Positions 49,920 through 62,767 of a stretch of DNA of 64,000 bases are shown in pieces (the first letter of the stretch is position 1; each line of letters starts with the position of its first letter). This DNA is from Lethocerus indicus (Eukaryota > Arthropoda > Insecta > Hemiptera > Belostomatidae), in assembly GCA_019843655.1 (NCBI GenBank), contig JACDQD010000003.1, positions 5,396,925 to 5,460,924 on the forward strand, read 5' to 3'. Under the pieces are notes generated by a model. The model saw only the letters and a list, made by a program, of their open reading frames with translations. It searched no databases and was not told where the DNA came from. Both the position numbers and the translations under genes were made by a program.

Positions 49920-49987
49920 ATGAGAGGTGAACAACGATTGAGTCAAGTGTTCGACGCTGCCGCTAATCAGGTAGCAGACTATTTGAG
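49920..49987 (+). CDS. Speculative short first exon
   Basis: An ATG at 49920 opens 22 codons (MRGEQRLSQVFDAAANQVAD and on) running straight into a strong donor, GTACGTAA, at 49988. A TATAAAA lies about 85 bp upstream and TCAGTT, an arthropod initiator-like word, just before that. The order of those motifs is not canonical, and I found no partner exon downstream, so this is a weak candidate. Confidence 0.15.
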
Positions 49988-50039
49988 GTACGTAACTCAA
50001 TATTACAGATCGAAATTCACTTTCTAGATTACCTGTATT

Positions 50040-50043
<4 letters not shown>

Positions 50044-50090
<47 letters not shown>
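50044..50090. repeat. (TA)n microsatellite
   Basis: About 47 bp of TA repeats. Confidence 0.95.
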
Positions 50091-50091
<1 letters not shown>

Positions 50092-52798
50092 GTATACGTG
50101 TATATTTATATAAATGATCATACACTAACATCGAAAAGCTAGCTGGACAAAGAATTGAAAATGTCTTGAAAAGATATTTTTGGTATTGTATATAATGAAA
50201 AAATCTTTATTAAAAAGCTTTATTGTCTACATGAATACCGTTATCGGAATTTTTATACTTCATATAAATAAGGACATATGTAATTAAATGTAGTGCAACT
50301 ACAGAAGTATATATAAACCATGTATACTGAAATATAATGTTGTTGGTCGTGAAACAAGATTAGAAATTGATGGCCGGCACAAGCCAGGTATGTAGTCGGA
50401 ACAGCCTCTTATTGTTAGATTTATAGCGGGAAATAAGGCCAGTATCGCGATACCTCAGAAATAAGTAGCTTAGCCCGACCCCACTGCTCCCGTTCCCGAC
50501 CTCGGGTCCAATCTGACCTTTCATCTTCGACAAATACACTATTTTATCGTTCTGCCCGGGACCTGTCGCCTCTCGATATTGGCTCGCTAAGTCAAACAAG
50601 ATATTTCTCTGATCCGGGCCCGCTCCTTTGATAATCCCAGACTTATCGGGATACACCGATGCATATTTTACATAATACACTCCTCCGGATTTCCGGCTAT
50701 TAAATACAATAAAAAAATCTACTAGTACTAAACCAGTGAATAATAAAATGAGCTGCTCATTCGCGTAAATGATTTCAAATAAAAAATATGAAGCATTTAG
50801 TAAGGCGAGAGACCAAACTCAATAATATAGGTACACAAATTGCCACTTTAGAATTAAAAAGAAGTATACTCCTCACTAATGCCCTTCCGACGTATTTGAG
50901 GCAATATCTTTACTTCGTTCCGATCTAGAGAAATAAATAAAAAAGAATAAAAAATAAAATAGAAATACTTAAAATTATATTACGTTTCTTTGCCCGTTGT
51001 TATGACTTATGCAACAAAGTTGGGAACTAGCGTGTACGCATGAGTAGATGTTCATCTAGTTTCTTCTGTTCTAACTAAACAAAATGTGAGGATGTTTCAT
51101 TTTGAACCCGAATTAATTCTAATAAGGCCACACAGCTACAAAAGGAAAAGAATATGAACGAAGGTACGAAATTAAAAGAATGATAAAGGAAGTTAACAAC
51201 TAAACACAATACTTGTAACCCATTTAGTAATAAAAGTAATCTCTCTAGGTTTTCCAGGAGTGAAAGAGTTTTAAAGCGGCTGGTGCGAGCTGAAATCAAA
51301 TAAATCCGGCGGTGGATTTCTTTTTATCTCCCGAATAATTAAAACTGTCCCCAGGCCGCGTAATTTATGACTGGGGGTTTATTTCATTTAAATGTCCAGG
51401 AGCCCAAGGACAGCGACCTCCCGTTAATTGGACCGAGTTTTCCCCTTTCTCTTTGTACAGGGCAAACATTAATTCATATAAACGTGAAAGACCCGAGGCT
51501 TTTGGCATCCTGTCAACGAGAAGGTTAAGAAACCCACACAGAGTCAGAGTTTGACCCCACCGGGTTCAATGCACACAAATGTTTGTACCGTTTCGGCAAA
51601 TATTCCCTCGATATACGACTCAAAATGAACGTTCAAAAACATGTTCAAATTTTATTTTCAATATAGTGTTTTTTCTAAAATAATTCTGTTATGATCCCTG
51701 GCGTATCCTAATATAATATTGTTTGTTGCTGCTCCTGGGAGTGTACACGCCAAACTGATACAGTGTCCCGATATGGGGACAGGTTGTCGAAAACAAGCGA
51801 GCACAACCCTGGGGACTTTCTGTATATGAATTTCCCCCTTTACGATATTTACAAAATAAACGGGCTTAAAAATAACTTTATTGACTATTAACGACCGTTA
51901 TTATTGAATATTATTACTCGTCAATTGTGACACAGCGTCTTCCTATACTCCATTTAACTGCTTTGATCAAAGCATGTTCAATTTCTGACTTTTCCATTGT
52001 CCTTTAGGCTAATGTCTACTGTTAGGCTGTCTTTTTGCATATATCGGCTGAGGTACCCAGAAGGTACAACTCAAAATAGAACCATATTTTTCGATTACTC
52101 TTAATTATTTTATGTTGAAACTTTTCTGTAATGAATGTTTATTTAAATTACACGCGATGCCGATTAAGTTCAGCCAGCTATTCAGGACGGGGGAAAAAGC
52201 CCCTATCGTTTGTTCCTTTGTCCAGCATCACATCTAGTCATCGATTGGCGCCCTCCCCTCAAAGGTGCGGGTCCGATCCGCCCATTCACCGGGATATTTA
52301 TTCCCGCGTTTAATTCCACCCGCGAAATTTCCTTTGTATCGACTTCCAAAAATACAAACGGGAGACGACCCGCTCTGACCTTTTGGGACCGCGCGTTTTC
52401 CCCGTGCGTCATCGCGACACGTAATCTTTGCGTGACTAGAGCTCAAAAATATCATTTTATGGCCTAGAAGTAAGTAATGATTTTATTTCATTAAGTTAAT
52501 CACATCAAATTTCCATGGGAAGTGTCAAAAACATAATTCGAAAAAAATTCTTCATTTAAATATCCAGTTTTTGTATCTATTTTATTATAGTTGCATTAAA
52601 TAATAATTTTTATATATTTTTTATCTACGCATGGTACAATACAATCTGTGCATGGTACAGTACTCAAAACAGAAAAAGTGAGCACCCCACATTGAAAGAT
52701 GATCAGAATTATAAACTCAGGATCAGTCAACTGAAGTGGACAAAGGAACTCCTCTCCAAAGGATAACTTCGGGCTTTGTAAGTTAATCAAACTTGTTC

Positions 52799-52845
52799 TT
52801 GGTGCTACACTGGTTAGCGGCCACCAAGCGGAGTGAGCACCAAGA
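52799..52845. repeat. Short inverted repeat
   Basis: CTTGGTGCT and its exact reverse complement AGCACCAAG are about 29 bp apart, with a further inner TGG/CCA pairing. Could be a transposon relic or chance. Confidence 0.4.
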
Positions 52846-53104
52846 TCACCTCCCTTACCTAATTACAACATCTGTATTATTCAACTTGCTCAGCTATGTA
52901 CTTTACGAGTAATACGTTTTAAACAATGATGATTTATAACGTTTCGAAAACAGAAACGTCAAAAATTATCGGATCGCACGGTTCAAATATTGATCAAGTG
53001 ACTCGTACGGCCTATGTCAATAAATATGTGTTAAAAATACCGCTGAAGAGATAAAAGGAGTTGGCCTCCCTTGATATGGTTATTCTATCATCGCTTCGAT
53101 AAAG

Positions 53105-53112
53105 TGACGTCA
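53105..53112. promoter_or_regulatory. Perfect cAMP-response element
   Basis: TGACGTCA, extended by G and C to the 10-bp palindrome GTGACGTCAC. Confidence 0.35.
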
Positions 53113-53853
53113 CTCAACAACCCTTTGTTTATTATATTAACTTTATTATCTTAAATCTCCTCCGCATGATAGTACAATGATTCTTATTCCACAGAATTAT
53201 AAGTGTGTATATGTTCCCTCACCATTATCCTACCTCGATATTTCCAGTTTTGTTCCATATCCGTTTTATTACTTCCAGTATTCAACAATGACCTACTGGA
53301 TACATTCCATACACGTGACTCAATTGAACTATTGAGGCCTAAAATCGTTCAATATTTTTAACTTTATTATTATTATTTTTTTGTATTGGCATTTTCCATT
53401 TTTTCATATTTACGACGAATTTGATATTACCTCATAACTAAGTCGCGGCTGTAATATAACGAATTAAGTTTCGGAAACTGTTGGAAATGTTTTCCATGAG
53501 TCGAGGACAAGGGCAAGTCCCGGCGGACACGAAACAGGGGCGTTTAAAAAACAAATATTACCATTTGGTATTGCGGCGGAAAAATTGGGGCGTGGCTTAT
53601 TTACTGAACACAAGGTCCAAAACAATCGTGCTACGGGCCCCGATTAAAAAATGTGAACAACGGCGATGACCCAGTTCGGTGAGAACTCTTGGAAAACAGA
53701 GCTGGACTGCGCCCATGGAAAAGTAAATAAGGACTTTCTCGAGTACAGCTCGATCTTGAGTTTGTAGGCTCGCTGAAAATGTCGTACCGAAAATCATGAT
53801 ACATTATTCGAACATTGATTCTGTTGAGGGAGATAAGTGAATATTCGCTGAAG

Positions 53854-53999
53854 AATTGTTTAAACTACTGTAGGTTCGTGATGTTTCTTTGTTTGTTGGT
53901 CTTTAGCAAACCAGCGAGAGGAGACAGAAACATCACGAACCTACAGTATTCCAACCCCTCGCAGACCACAAAACAGGTATATCAAATTAATTGTTTAAA
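53854..53999 (+). mobile_element. Foldback element fragment with possible 11-bp target duplication
   Basis: Two 23-bp arms (TACTGTAGGTTCGTGATG onward at 53866, and its reverse complement ending CGAACCTACAGTA at 53949) form a perfect hairpin. A tail TTCCAACCCCTCGCAGACCA then CAAAACA matches the elements at 19.1-19.5 and 44.0 kb. The word AATTGTTTAAA flanks it at 53854-53864 and 53989-53999, which may be a target-site duplication. Confidence 0.65.
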
Positions 54000-56100
54000 A
54001 CTTTGAATTCGTTCAATATTACAAACAATTACAAGGTTTTTCGAAAGCCCTAAAGATAAATATGAAAATTGAATCACGTCACCCGTACTCTAGCCACAAA
54101 TCGAAACCGGTCTTGCTGAGCGTAGAATATTGAAATCCAAACTACGTAAACTAAGACAGAAGACTAACTGTTAGGATATAAAACTTTATAGTTAGTCATC
54201 AGGCTAACTGCTTGTAGATACGATTACTAACCACCGAGTTAGTCGTGTTTCGAAGGAGGCAAAGGCCAATTAAAATCATCAAGTGTATCGCAAACTGTTG
54301 TGTCCTTAAGAAATGAAGTATATAAAATTAAAGATAATTTATTAAGCTGCTTATTCTTATCTGTTAAATAAACTAGACTTTCTGATAAGTTCAGAATTAA
54401 CTTGCTCACTAATTAAATTCCTGTGACAATTGAATTAGAGATAATTCGAAATATATCAGTTTTCCGGCGTAGGATTGTGAACGGGGAAAAATTTATAGCA
54501 GTGCCTCACCGAGTGATTCATTATTACATGGGCTTGCTCATTATGGCTCAGCTCTCACTCTGGACTTCTTTTTTTAAACCATACGCCGTGAAATTCGGAT
54601 TCCTATTGAAATTATTGAGTTTAAAACGAGAATAATAAATACAAAGGCAAAATAAATGCATTAACAAGAGATTTGTGCATAAAAGATTATCTATCCAATT
54701 CCTAATAAGGTCGACATGTTAATTTGGTTAACGAAATCATTTTACCGAAGACGGTGGAATCACGTGTAAACGACAGTGGGCGGGACAGAAAAAGAAATAA
54801 ATGGAATAAAGAGAAGACCGTATAATACCGGCAGAGCCGCTAATCTCAATGCCTCCTCTACTCCCATTTTACCAACTAGCCTCGCTTTTTGCTCGCACTC
54901 AATTTAGTGTATGTCACAAACTCATAAATAACTTCCCTAACTTAATTTTATGCATTTTCAGCTCTTAATTGATGCCTGTCATGCAAGATTATTTGACTTG
55001 GTTACGTTTTTATAATGATAATATGTCAGTCAGCGACGTTATTAGAATATTTCATACGTTCATTGAATATTTGACATAAACTGTTAGATTTCTGCTTGTC
55101 TTTTCCTGTCTAGATAGGCTGAAAATCATCTAATTAAATATTTAACTGTTATATTGATCGAAAACTTGTGATCACATGTCGTGATTTTGTGACCCCCCTA
55201 CCTGGTCAAGATTTCGAGATGTTTATAAAAATCAGTTCACAGAATATCAGTGCTCAAAGAAATATTTGACACCGAAAGCGGATTTTCAGCCGAAGCAGGT
55301 TCCGATTGGAAATCAGTCAACAGACTAAAATAAAATCTAAAATAAAAAATAAATCAAGGCTTTAACTATTTATACAGACATTAAATATTAATAATTAATC
55401 AGTTTGTTTATTGTTTGATATTAACTCACACGATTGTCATCAAATTACGGAAAAACAGCAAAGATCTCTTATATTTTGTTGTTTCCATTTCATTATGAAG
55501 TATATAAATTTCATTTTATGTATAATATCGAATTATTCACTGTCTTCGGTCGGAAAATACTATTAGTAAAATGAATGACTAAAATTGTTTTCCTATATCA
55601 TTGTCATTATATTATACCTAAGGGGTATTTCACATATTGCACGTGTTGCGTAAACATAGTTTACGTAATTGGAGAAATTTTCAAATACGGCTTCCTCGAT
55701 TGTCCTTGAATTTCCACATCTCACGTTTCTTTACCCTTCAATGAATTAAGGGTGATTCATATATTTGGCCGAAACGACTTGACGCGCGTGTTCTCACTTT
55801 GTGGAGAATGCCTCCTGTACCAAAAAAGGAATCTTATCGTTTTTAGTTTTATGTGCCAAAATATTCGATTATAGTCTTATAGCTGTCGCTCGTAGGAATG
55901 AAAGCGAGTTCTAGAAAAGCCTATGTATAGTGCAGGATGAGAAAGTAGTTTTGTGATGTATACGTATGGATAGGGCATAGAAGTTGGCGATAACAAGACT
56001 GGAAGTGGTACCGCCGGCCGAGGCCTATCAGTGAGTAGAGCGACACGTGATAGGGGGACACGTGTCTAAACTAGTACGGCCGGGGGCCGAAAAATTCCTC
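54000..56100. other. Gene-free sequence upstream of the Cdk5 activator
   Basis: AT-rich with no supported gene. Probably distal promoter or intergenic sequence. Confidence 0.5.
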
Positions 56101-56538
56101 TAGTTTAAATGTAGGGTCCGGGTAGGTTGTGGAATTATCGAGCAAGTGTCCGGCGGGGCGGGGCGGGGCGCATGAGCGTATCGACCCCGGCGAGAGGGGG
56201 TCGTCATGGCGACTGTGCCCGAGGCTCACACCAGAACAGGGTCGACCCTCGAAGAGTTGACGCGTCCCTCACCGCCGGTCAACACCGTTCGCAGAGACGT
56301 CGCTCTTAACCGTTCCACTTCGCTCGTTCCGGTTCGGTCATGGTAGGTGGTAGGGTAGGACTTGGGCTGTGATCGAATCGTGGCCGGGGCAGAGCGGTGT
56401 CGCGGAGGCGGATATCGATCGGCGGCCGCCATATTGAGGGCGAGGGAATCATGTGCGAGTGAACCGGCGGAGGTATATTGTTGGTCTCCGTCTGGGAGGT
56501 GAGGCGGTGACTCCGTCGGCCGGAAAGAGTCTGGTACA
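56010..56538 (+). promoter_or_regulatory. Cdk5 activator promoter / 5' UTR, CpG-rich
   Basis: GC rises sharply from about 56,010 to the ATG at 56539. It contains overlapping GC boxes (CGGCGGGGCGGGGCGGGGCG at 56151-56170) and a match to the YY1/Pho site (GCCGCCATATTG, 56425-56436). Several upstream ATGs exist, for example at 56206 and 56339, so translation of the main frame may be modulated if the leader starts upstream of them. The exact start site is not determinable. Confidence 0.55.
56425..56436 (+). promoter_or_regulatory. YY1/Pho-like site
   Basis: GCCGCCATATTG fits the YY1/Pleiohomeotic core GCCGCCAT, about 100 bp before the Cdk5 activator ATG. In insects Pho recruits Polycomb complexes; in promoters the site often lies just after the transcription start. 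Confidence 0.45.
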
Positions 56539-57399
56539 ATGGGAACAGTGCTGAGCTTCAGCCCGAGAGAGCGCCGACCCGTCTACACGACAACCACCAC
56601 GACGGCCGCGGCCGGGGTCGGATCGCACAACTCCTCGGATTACTCCCTCGACCACTTCAGCTACGAACAGTTGAACAACGCCAAAAACAGGGAGGCCATG
56701 GCCAACAAATCGGGACAGGCACCGGTCGCCGTCGCCCAAACCAACAACAACAACATCAACAACGAAAACGCCAGAATCATCTTGGAGAAAAATGCCCTCG
56801 AGAAGAGTCTCAAGAAGCACTCGCTGTTCATCAACGCTCTCACATGGAAGAGATTCTCGACCGCCAACAACAGCAAGAAGAAATTGGACAACAAAAACAG
56901 AAACTTGACCTCCTCCTACAGGCAACCTCTCGTCGACAACATCAACCCGATAGTGGTTGACAAGAATAAAAACATACAGAAGCCGACCGCCATCTCGTGC
57001 TACCTCCCGCCGGTAGTCAAGTCGGCCACCACCGCCTCCATACCGACCTCGGCCAGCCTCGACCTTATCAAGGCGGCCAACAACAATTCCAACAACAACA
57101 ACAACAACAATAACAACAACAACAACAACAACACCACCTGCTCCGAGAAGCTGGTACCGAAACCGGTACTGTTGCCGGGGATCCAGCACCAGCAGAGCCA
57201 TCACCAGCAGAGCCAGAGCCAGCAGGCGCTTATAGGGCCCGCCAAAAAGACCGTCATTCAGGCTTCCACTTCTGAACTGCTGAAGTGCCTAGGCATATAC
57301 CTACACACCAAGTGCTACAGACTCAAGGACTTCCAGGCCGGCGATGCGGTCATGTGGCTTCGCACTGTTGACAGGAGCCTACTACTTCAGGGCTGGCAG
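56539..57399 (+). CDS. Cdk5alpha: Cyclin-dependent kinase 5 activator (p35/CDK5R1-like), first coding exon; 3' part outside the window
   Basis: p35 proteins bind and activate Cdk5 at membranes, chiefly in neurons. The exon encodes 287 codons starting [13 protein letters not shown], matching the p35 N-terminus, where Gly2 is the N-myristoylation site. Residues about 86-107 ([17 protein letters not shown]) match the conserved basic p10 block. A low-complexity Asn tract fills residues 181-198, followed by a Gln/His-rich stretch (217-229). The Cdk5-binding domain starts at about residue 239 ([14 protein letters not shown]) and runs to [11 protein letters not shown], where the GC-rich coding sequence ends at a GT donor (57400, GTAACT). 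Vertebrate p35 continues with a helical cyclin-like fold of about 150 more residues. I could not find that continuation by 64,000, so the intron is at least 6.6 kb. The symbol follows the Drosophila orthologue and is an inference. Start choice rests on the MGTVLS match. Confidence 0.93.
57079..57132 (+). repeat. AAC-type trinucleotide repeat encoding poly-Asn
   Basis: Near-uninterrupted AAC/AAT codons give 17 Asn and one Ser (residues 181-198) of the Cdk5 activator. The reading frame is kept, as expected of a coding microsatellite. Confidence 0.9.
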
Positions 57400-60300
57400 G
57401 TAACTAAATATATATATTATAATTTCAGATGTTGCCACTATTTACCATTATAATTACTTTATTTCTTGAGTTCCCCGATTGCCAGTCTATCCGTGGAACG
57501 TATGTTTTATTTCGTATTTACAAAAATATACCAATTATTACTCGCTTTAAGCGCATTTATGGAATAGTTCAATGTATGTAGTGTGCCTTATTAGTATGGG
57601 AAAACGTTTAATTGTCGGTGGTATGTATAAATAATATTAAATACTAATGTGGCTCAACTATAATACAATAGCATCGGCCTTGCGACACAATCTCTCAACA
57701 AATATTTTATATTTCAGTATTTTAGCGTTTTTGGATGGTAACGCTTGTTTTAATTGCTTTCTGCACGAGGAATGATTAATCGTGTTGGTGTTCATTTTGT
57801 TAATTTGGTAAGGGAATGCCGGCCAAATGGTAGGCGTCAACTGTCGCGTTTAAAATACCGCGCCTTCACCTATCTAATCGACTCCATTTCAAACAGAGAT
57901 GATAGCCGCTGTGAACGCGGCGTAGTTAAATGTTTGATTTTTTAAAATATTTCCTGGCCAGCGGCTCGCCGATTATTATTTGTGTGGAGGGCGCCTTAAT
58001 CTTGGTTGTCGTACCATTGCTATTTGTTTTTATTGTTACGCAACTGGGAACAGGGAAGACTATGGGGCAGGAAGTCGTATTTTTCATGTCAACGAGGCGA
58101 TTGTGCCGTATTGAATAATCACAGCCAGAAGGAACACTTGCGATAAGAAGAAAGAAAACAGGCGTTTTCAAGTATTCCGTAAAACGATTAATTTGACGAA
58201 AGATATTTCACAAAGTATTTATAATTTGCCTTCGAAAATGTTGAAAAATATTTCAACTCAAAAACTCGGGTGATAAACTGATATTATCAAGTTAAGCATG
58301 CCCGAATGCAGATTATATAATCTGAAGAATGTATGCATGTGTCCGTTTCTCCCCCATGTTTTAGAAAATCGATTATACGCTACACCATTTTAATATGTCG
58401 CTTTGTGGTTGGTTTGCTAAACCGACCGTTTGAAATATCAATCAGTAGTTGGTAAGTTTTGACATTACTCCGTACGGTTCACAAGCAGTTGAGTTCACAA
58501 GATTTATTTTACGGGCAAATTATAATTAATGATTTGGAATATGGAGAGTGGAATCTATGAATCTACTAGTGCAGCTCTAGGAAAACGGTTAATTTCATCT
58601 ATATTAATATTTTCCTATACATTTATTAGAGAAAATACTTGGTACATAATAGGCCTAATTTTTTTCCTCCCGTTTTTAACTTGAGGTTGGAACGCGTGGC
58701 GTACAATCAGCACGACTATTATCCTATTTGTTCTATGATAGATGTTATCCAGGAGACAATAGGCATTGATTCTTTTAATCCGCGAGATAATCTTTGTCCC
58801 AATTGAAATGTGTGGAAACTGTGTTAATGGTATTTTACCGAATATGACTAGCATTCAAAGGTGGGATTCATTTCGGATTTTGATGGATTGAAAACTTCCT
58901 AAATAGATCACCTCTAAATTACAGAATAATAGACATATTTTAATAATATTTATTGTCCATAGAGAGGGCACGCATTTGTACCTTTGCAGTATACGAGTTG
59001 GCAGTTGTTGCAACTCCCGAAGGACGCATTCGAATGGGTACGCCTGGGAAAAGGCTTTTAGGGGCGCGCTTAATATTTGACTCGGTTTTTCTTTTGGCGC
59101 ATCACTCGGCGTTTCAACTGGGGCCAGGGTATGCGCCAATGCCCTCACCCGGGCACACAACTAGGTCAGCCGACTCGCTACGGCCAGTTCTATTCGGGAT
59201 TGTACAAAATGATGTAACCCGATGTTGCTGACGGGATACAGTCCGGGATACGGCCCACCGGCTTACAGTTCAGTTTGTTGACCGATGCCCGAACTGTGTT
59301 TATCTTCTCAATCAACGGGATTCGTTCCAATCACAGTTTTAGATACACAACGAGCCCCGGTGTCAATTACCACGCATACCGATATTTGGATTGCAATAAA
59401 ATGCTATATTTACATTTGGATTCCAGTCCTTACATCGAATGATCTAATTATAACGCTACGTAAATCTGTTTGGTTGTAAGAAATACTTTACATCGAAAAA
59501 TTGTACATTTTAGTTCGCATACAAAACGAAGAATATGTACTGCATGTTTTAAATCATATTTCTTTATTATAATATCATTTAAAAAAGGTTTTGAGCAGGG
59601 AAAAAAGTTCTTATTATTACCAATCTATTTGCTAATATATTTATCTTCTGTTTCAATTTTTATCACTGTAAAATATTATTAAAAATGGCTCTTTATATAT
59701 TTTTCATTGATTGAGGACCTGCAATTTTCGGAATTCTGGTGGTTTTATGTCATAAAATATCTATATTGAAGGTAGTTTTCTTGGTAGTTGGAGGGCTCAT
59801 GGCACAAGCATGCTCAATGTGTATACATGCTATTCATATTTACCTGAAACCGATCAACATTGTGCATCTGTTAAATTAACCCCGCGCATCCCACGTCGCT
59901 TCCAGCGAACAACAGTTGCCCAGGTTACGAGTGTACTTTAATTCGTTCTTAATGCTGTTGAAACTGGAATACATGAAAGAAAAAAAACTCCATTCTTCAC
60001 TCTTATGACACGCAAACAATGGGACACGAAGAATTATTTGAGTTTATAAACATGGAAAAGTCACGCACGCGGTATTGTACGCCCATTTTGATCGGTAGGC
60101 CTCACGCTAAGTTATTAGCTGCGTCACTGCGATATTCGAGGGGTACGAGCACGCCTTCCTAGCTCTCCCCCAGTTTCTATTCAGAAAATTATTATCCTCA
60201 TCGGAATAGACGGTTAACCATTTTACTCGTAACACTAATATGCATTTAAATATAACACAAGTAAAGCGTTTTTATGGTGAACGACGGCACGCATATCGGA

Positions 60301-61509
60301 AGTAAATTGATAAGATTAAAGCAACCTATAGCAGCTTTAACTACCTCACTAAATTATTGGCAAAAGCTCCACGAGGGTTGGAATATCATCACTTACGCGT
60401 TTTTTTCTATCTCCACTCCCCTGTTTGGTCCTATGCTAACCGTTTTCGCCTTCTTGGCAATAACATTTCAACAATTTAACAAAACCTAAATAAAAATAAG
60501 GGATAAACACACGAACATTATCAACCGTTTTATTATTACTTTAACATACCTTTAATCTTTTGATTACAGAAGTACTAATGAAAAGTCCCTATTTTCCTAT
60601 AGTATTTACACATATATACGATTCCCAATGGAGGGAAACGACAGAATTTCCCGATGGGTACAGGTTCGGACGAGCGACATTAATGTTTCATAAGGTCAGG
60701 GGTCACACCGAACTTCCTCTTCTTGCGCCAAATTTCTAACGGTCCTAGTAAAAAAAATATAAATAACTAAACTTGTTATTTCAAATAATGGTTTATGTTA
60801 TCCTGCATCCTGCACTATGAAATCTCCCGTTCGATAATCATCTGAAAATATTTTATTGTTCGTTGTTTATTGTCCAGAAAATATCGCAGAAGAACGACAG
60901 CTTGTGAGCAGTGTTGCTTAGCGTTAGATGTCGGTGTAATTGTTTTAATGCAGGATGTAATTAATGTGATCTGGGTGCGGGAACGGAACACTTCGGTGTC
61001 CCCCGCGGGCTGTATTGATAGGGAGGAGTTGATAGGGTGAAAGGGGGTTTGGTGAATACACCGGACCCCATTACTGTCCCCATAGCGCATTGTCCTCTTA
61101 TAGTGTTGGCCGGCCGCGATTGCGCCGACATATTTAGACGCAATGCCGCGGAACAATCGAATTAACAGAAACATCCGGCTCGTACCCAAAATAAATCCAT
61201 CAACGTCGTAAATACTCCACTCGGCCTTGTTTATGACCGTATTGGAGCCAGTTATATAAAATCAAATCACAATATATTCGAGCAAACATATGATTTTCGT
61301 TCTAACTCTAATTTAGAGACTAATATTGGAACTGGGTAGAGTAGGGAATTGAAGAACGCGAGGGAATAAATAGTACGCGTCATTCTCCCGAACTCGTTCC
61401 AATTTGTTTTCCTTTATACCTTTTATTAATAAATATACATGTAGAGCTACTATATATTGGTTTCTTGCTGCGGGAAGTCTGTTTGTCTTGGCTAGAATCT
61501 ACCCATCAC

Positions 61510-61572
61510 TGACATTAAAAATATGGCGATTTTGGAGGTTGGGAATTAGAATAATATTGAGGAATAGCGTTC
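61510..61572 (+). repeat. Dispersed repeat, copy A
   Basis: The segment with ATGGCGATTTTGGAGG and AATAATATTGAGGAATAGCG is about 80 percent identical over some 52 bp to 63203-63255. In the other copy the same frame is open; here it carries two stops, so this looks like a decayed coding remnant of a transposable element. Confidence 0.5.
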
Positions 61573-62737
61573 CAACACTATACCAAATAATATTAATATA
61601 CCCTTTAGCAAGGTGAATGGTGCTTGAAGCAATAGAGACATTCGTCGCAATAGGTAACGTGCGGCTCCGCAACGTGCGGAGTGACAGAAAACTAAAGATG
61701 ACAATTCATAAAAACCTTTATACTCGCGAATCTAAAACAAACGCAGAAAAATGAATAGAACGCGGAAACATGGAACCAATTCGACGTCCGCACTAGTTGG
61801 CAGAGGTGGCTTCCCAACTGATTAACCTATGTTACGCCTGTGTTAGTAGATGCTACTGCAGAGTCAGCGTTCCAACTTGATTAGCGAACCGTGTCCGTAC
61901 CTCAATCTACGGTAACAATGTTTTGATTCCCAAGGCTCTGCAGCTATTACCTGGACCACCTCCACCTGCACCTCCTGGAGCAAGCACCTGCTCCACCTTG
62001 TCGTCTAACGTCCTTATGTAAGAGGGGACGTCAGGAATTCGGAAGTAGACGGATTGCTACAGTGTACCTCCACTAGTTTATACTTGAGCAAAATTGTAAA
62101 AGGCTGAATGAAAACCTCAAGCGGAAATGGGCAACCTCCTCGCGACCGTCCAACCTCCTCTAGTGTAGACTGCTTTCTTGGTAAAATGACTCGGGTCACT
62201 CAGAGCTCATCTTCACATGCGACGCCTGTCCTACCACTGGGAGCGTCCCAGCGGGAAAAAGGAAGAATGGGATCAAGTGCTGCGAGACTACCCGATTCAT
62301 AAAGCCAGAAGAGCATCCCGTGATAGCAGTAGGCATCAGAACTCTTCGTCGTTCCTACGTCGACACTTTTTAGAGCTCGGAAAATTAACATAAATGGTTT
62401 TTTCCCAGAGATCCACCACGGACGAGTTACTTTCCGCGAGGTTTCTCCCACCATCAGTAGACAACCTCTCAAAGGACTCCTTAAAGTTACGGGGCTGAGT
62501 GGAGTAGTTGCTAACAGGAAGGGGCCTAGCAATTCAAGAGAGGAAAGTACTCCTAAATGTCCTAAATAGATCAGTTATGGGACTAAGAAAACAACAAAAT
62601 ATTTACGGGCCATATCTTTCGTAAATCCTCCAGCGGTCCCCCATAAAGTCCACTGAAGTTTCATCCAGTATTTGTTACCTGGAGTAGCTCCTTCCCTCGA
62701 CTATTTTGCCGAGCAATTTAGCTTTTATGAGCTCCGA

Positions 62738-62767
62738 GGACCACCTAGCCCGCCTTCGGCGGTGGTC
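62738..62767. repeat. Hairpin with 7-bp outer arms and CGCC/GGCG inner stem
   Basis: GACCACC and GGTGGTC flank an inner stem CGCC-TTC-GGCG. It lies in a CpG-rich stretch of no recognised function. Confidence 0.5.

Larger units (their letters stand above)
50091..53852. other. Gene-free sequence
   Basis: No supported gene. Holds a perfect CRE palindrome TGACGTCA at 53105-53112 and a short inverted repeat near 52.8 kb. Confidence 0.5.

Noticed and set aside
56449..57204. 251-codon minus-strand frame opposite the Cdk5 activator exon
   Set aside because: It is valine-rich because it is the complement of the AAC repeat; the sense strand encodes a recognisable p35.
60815..61189. 124-codon minus-strand frame
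   Set aside because: No recognisable domain, and it lies in the presumed Cdk5 activator intron.
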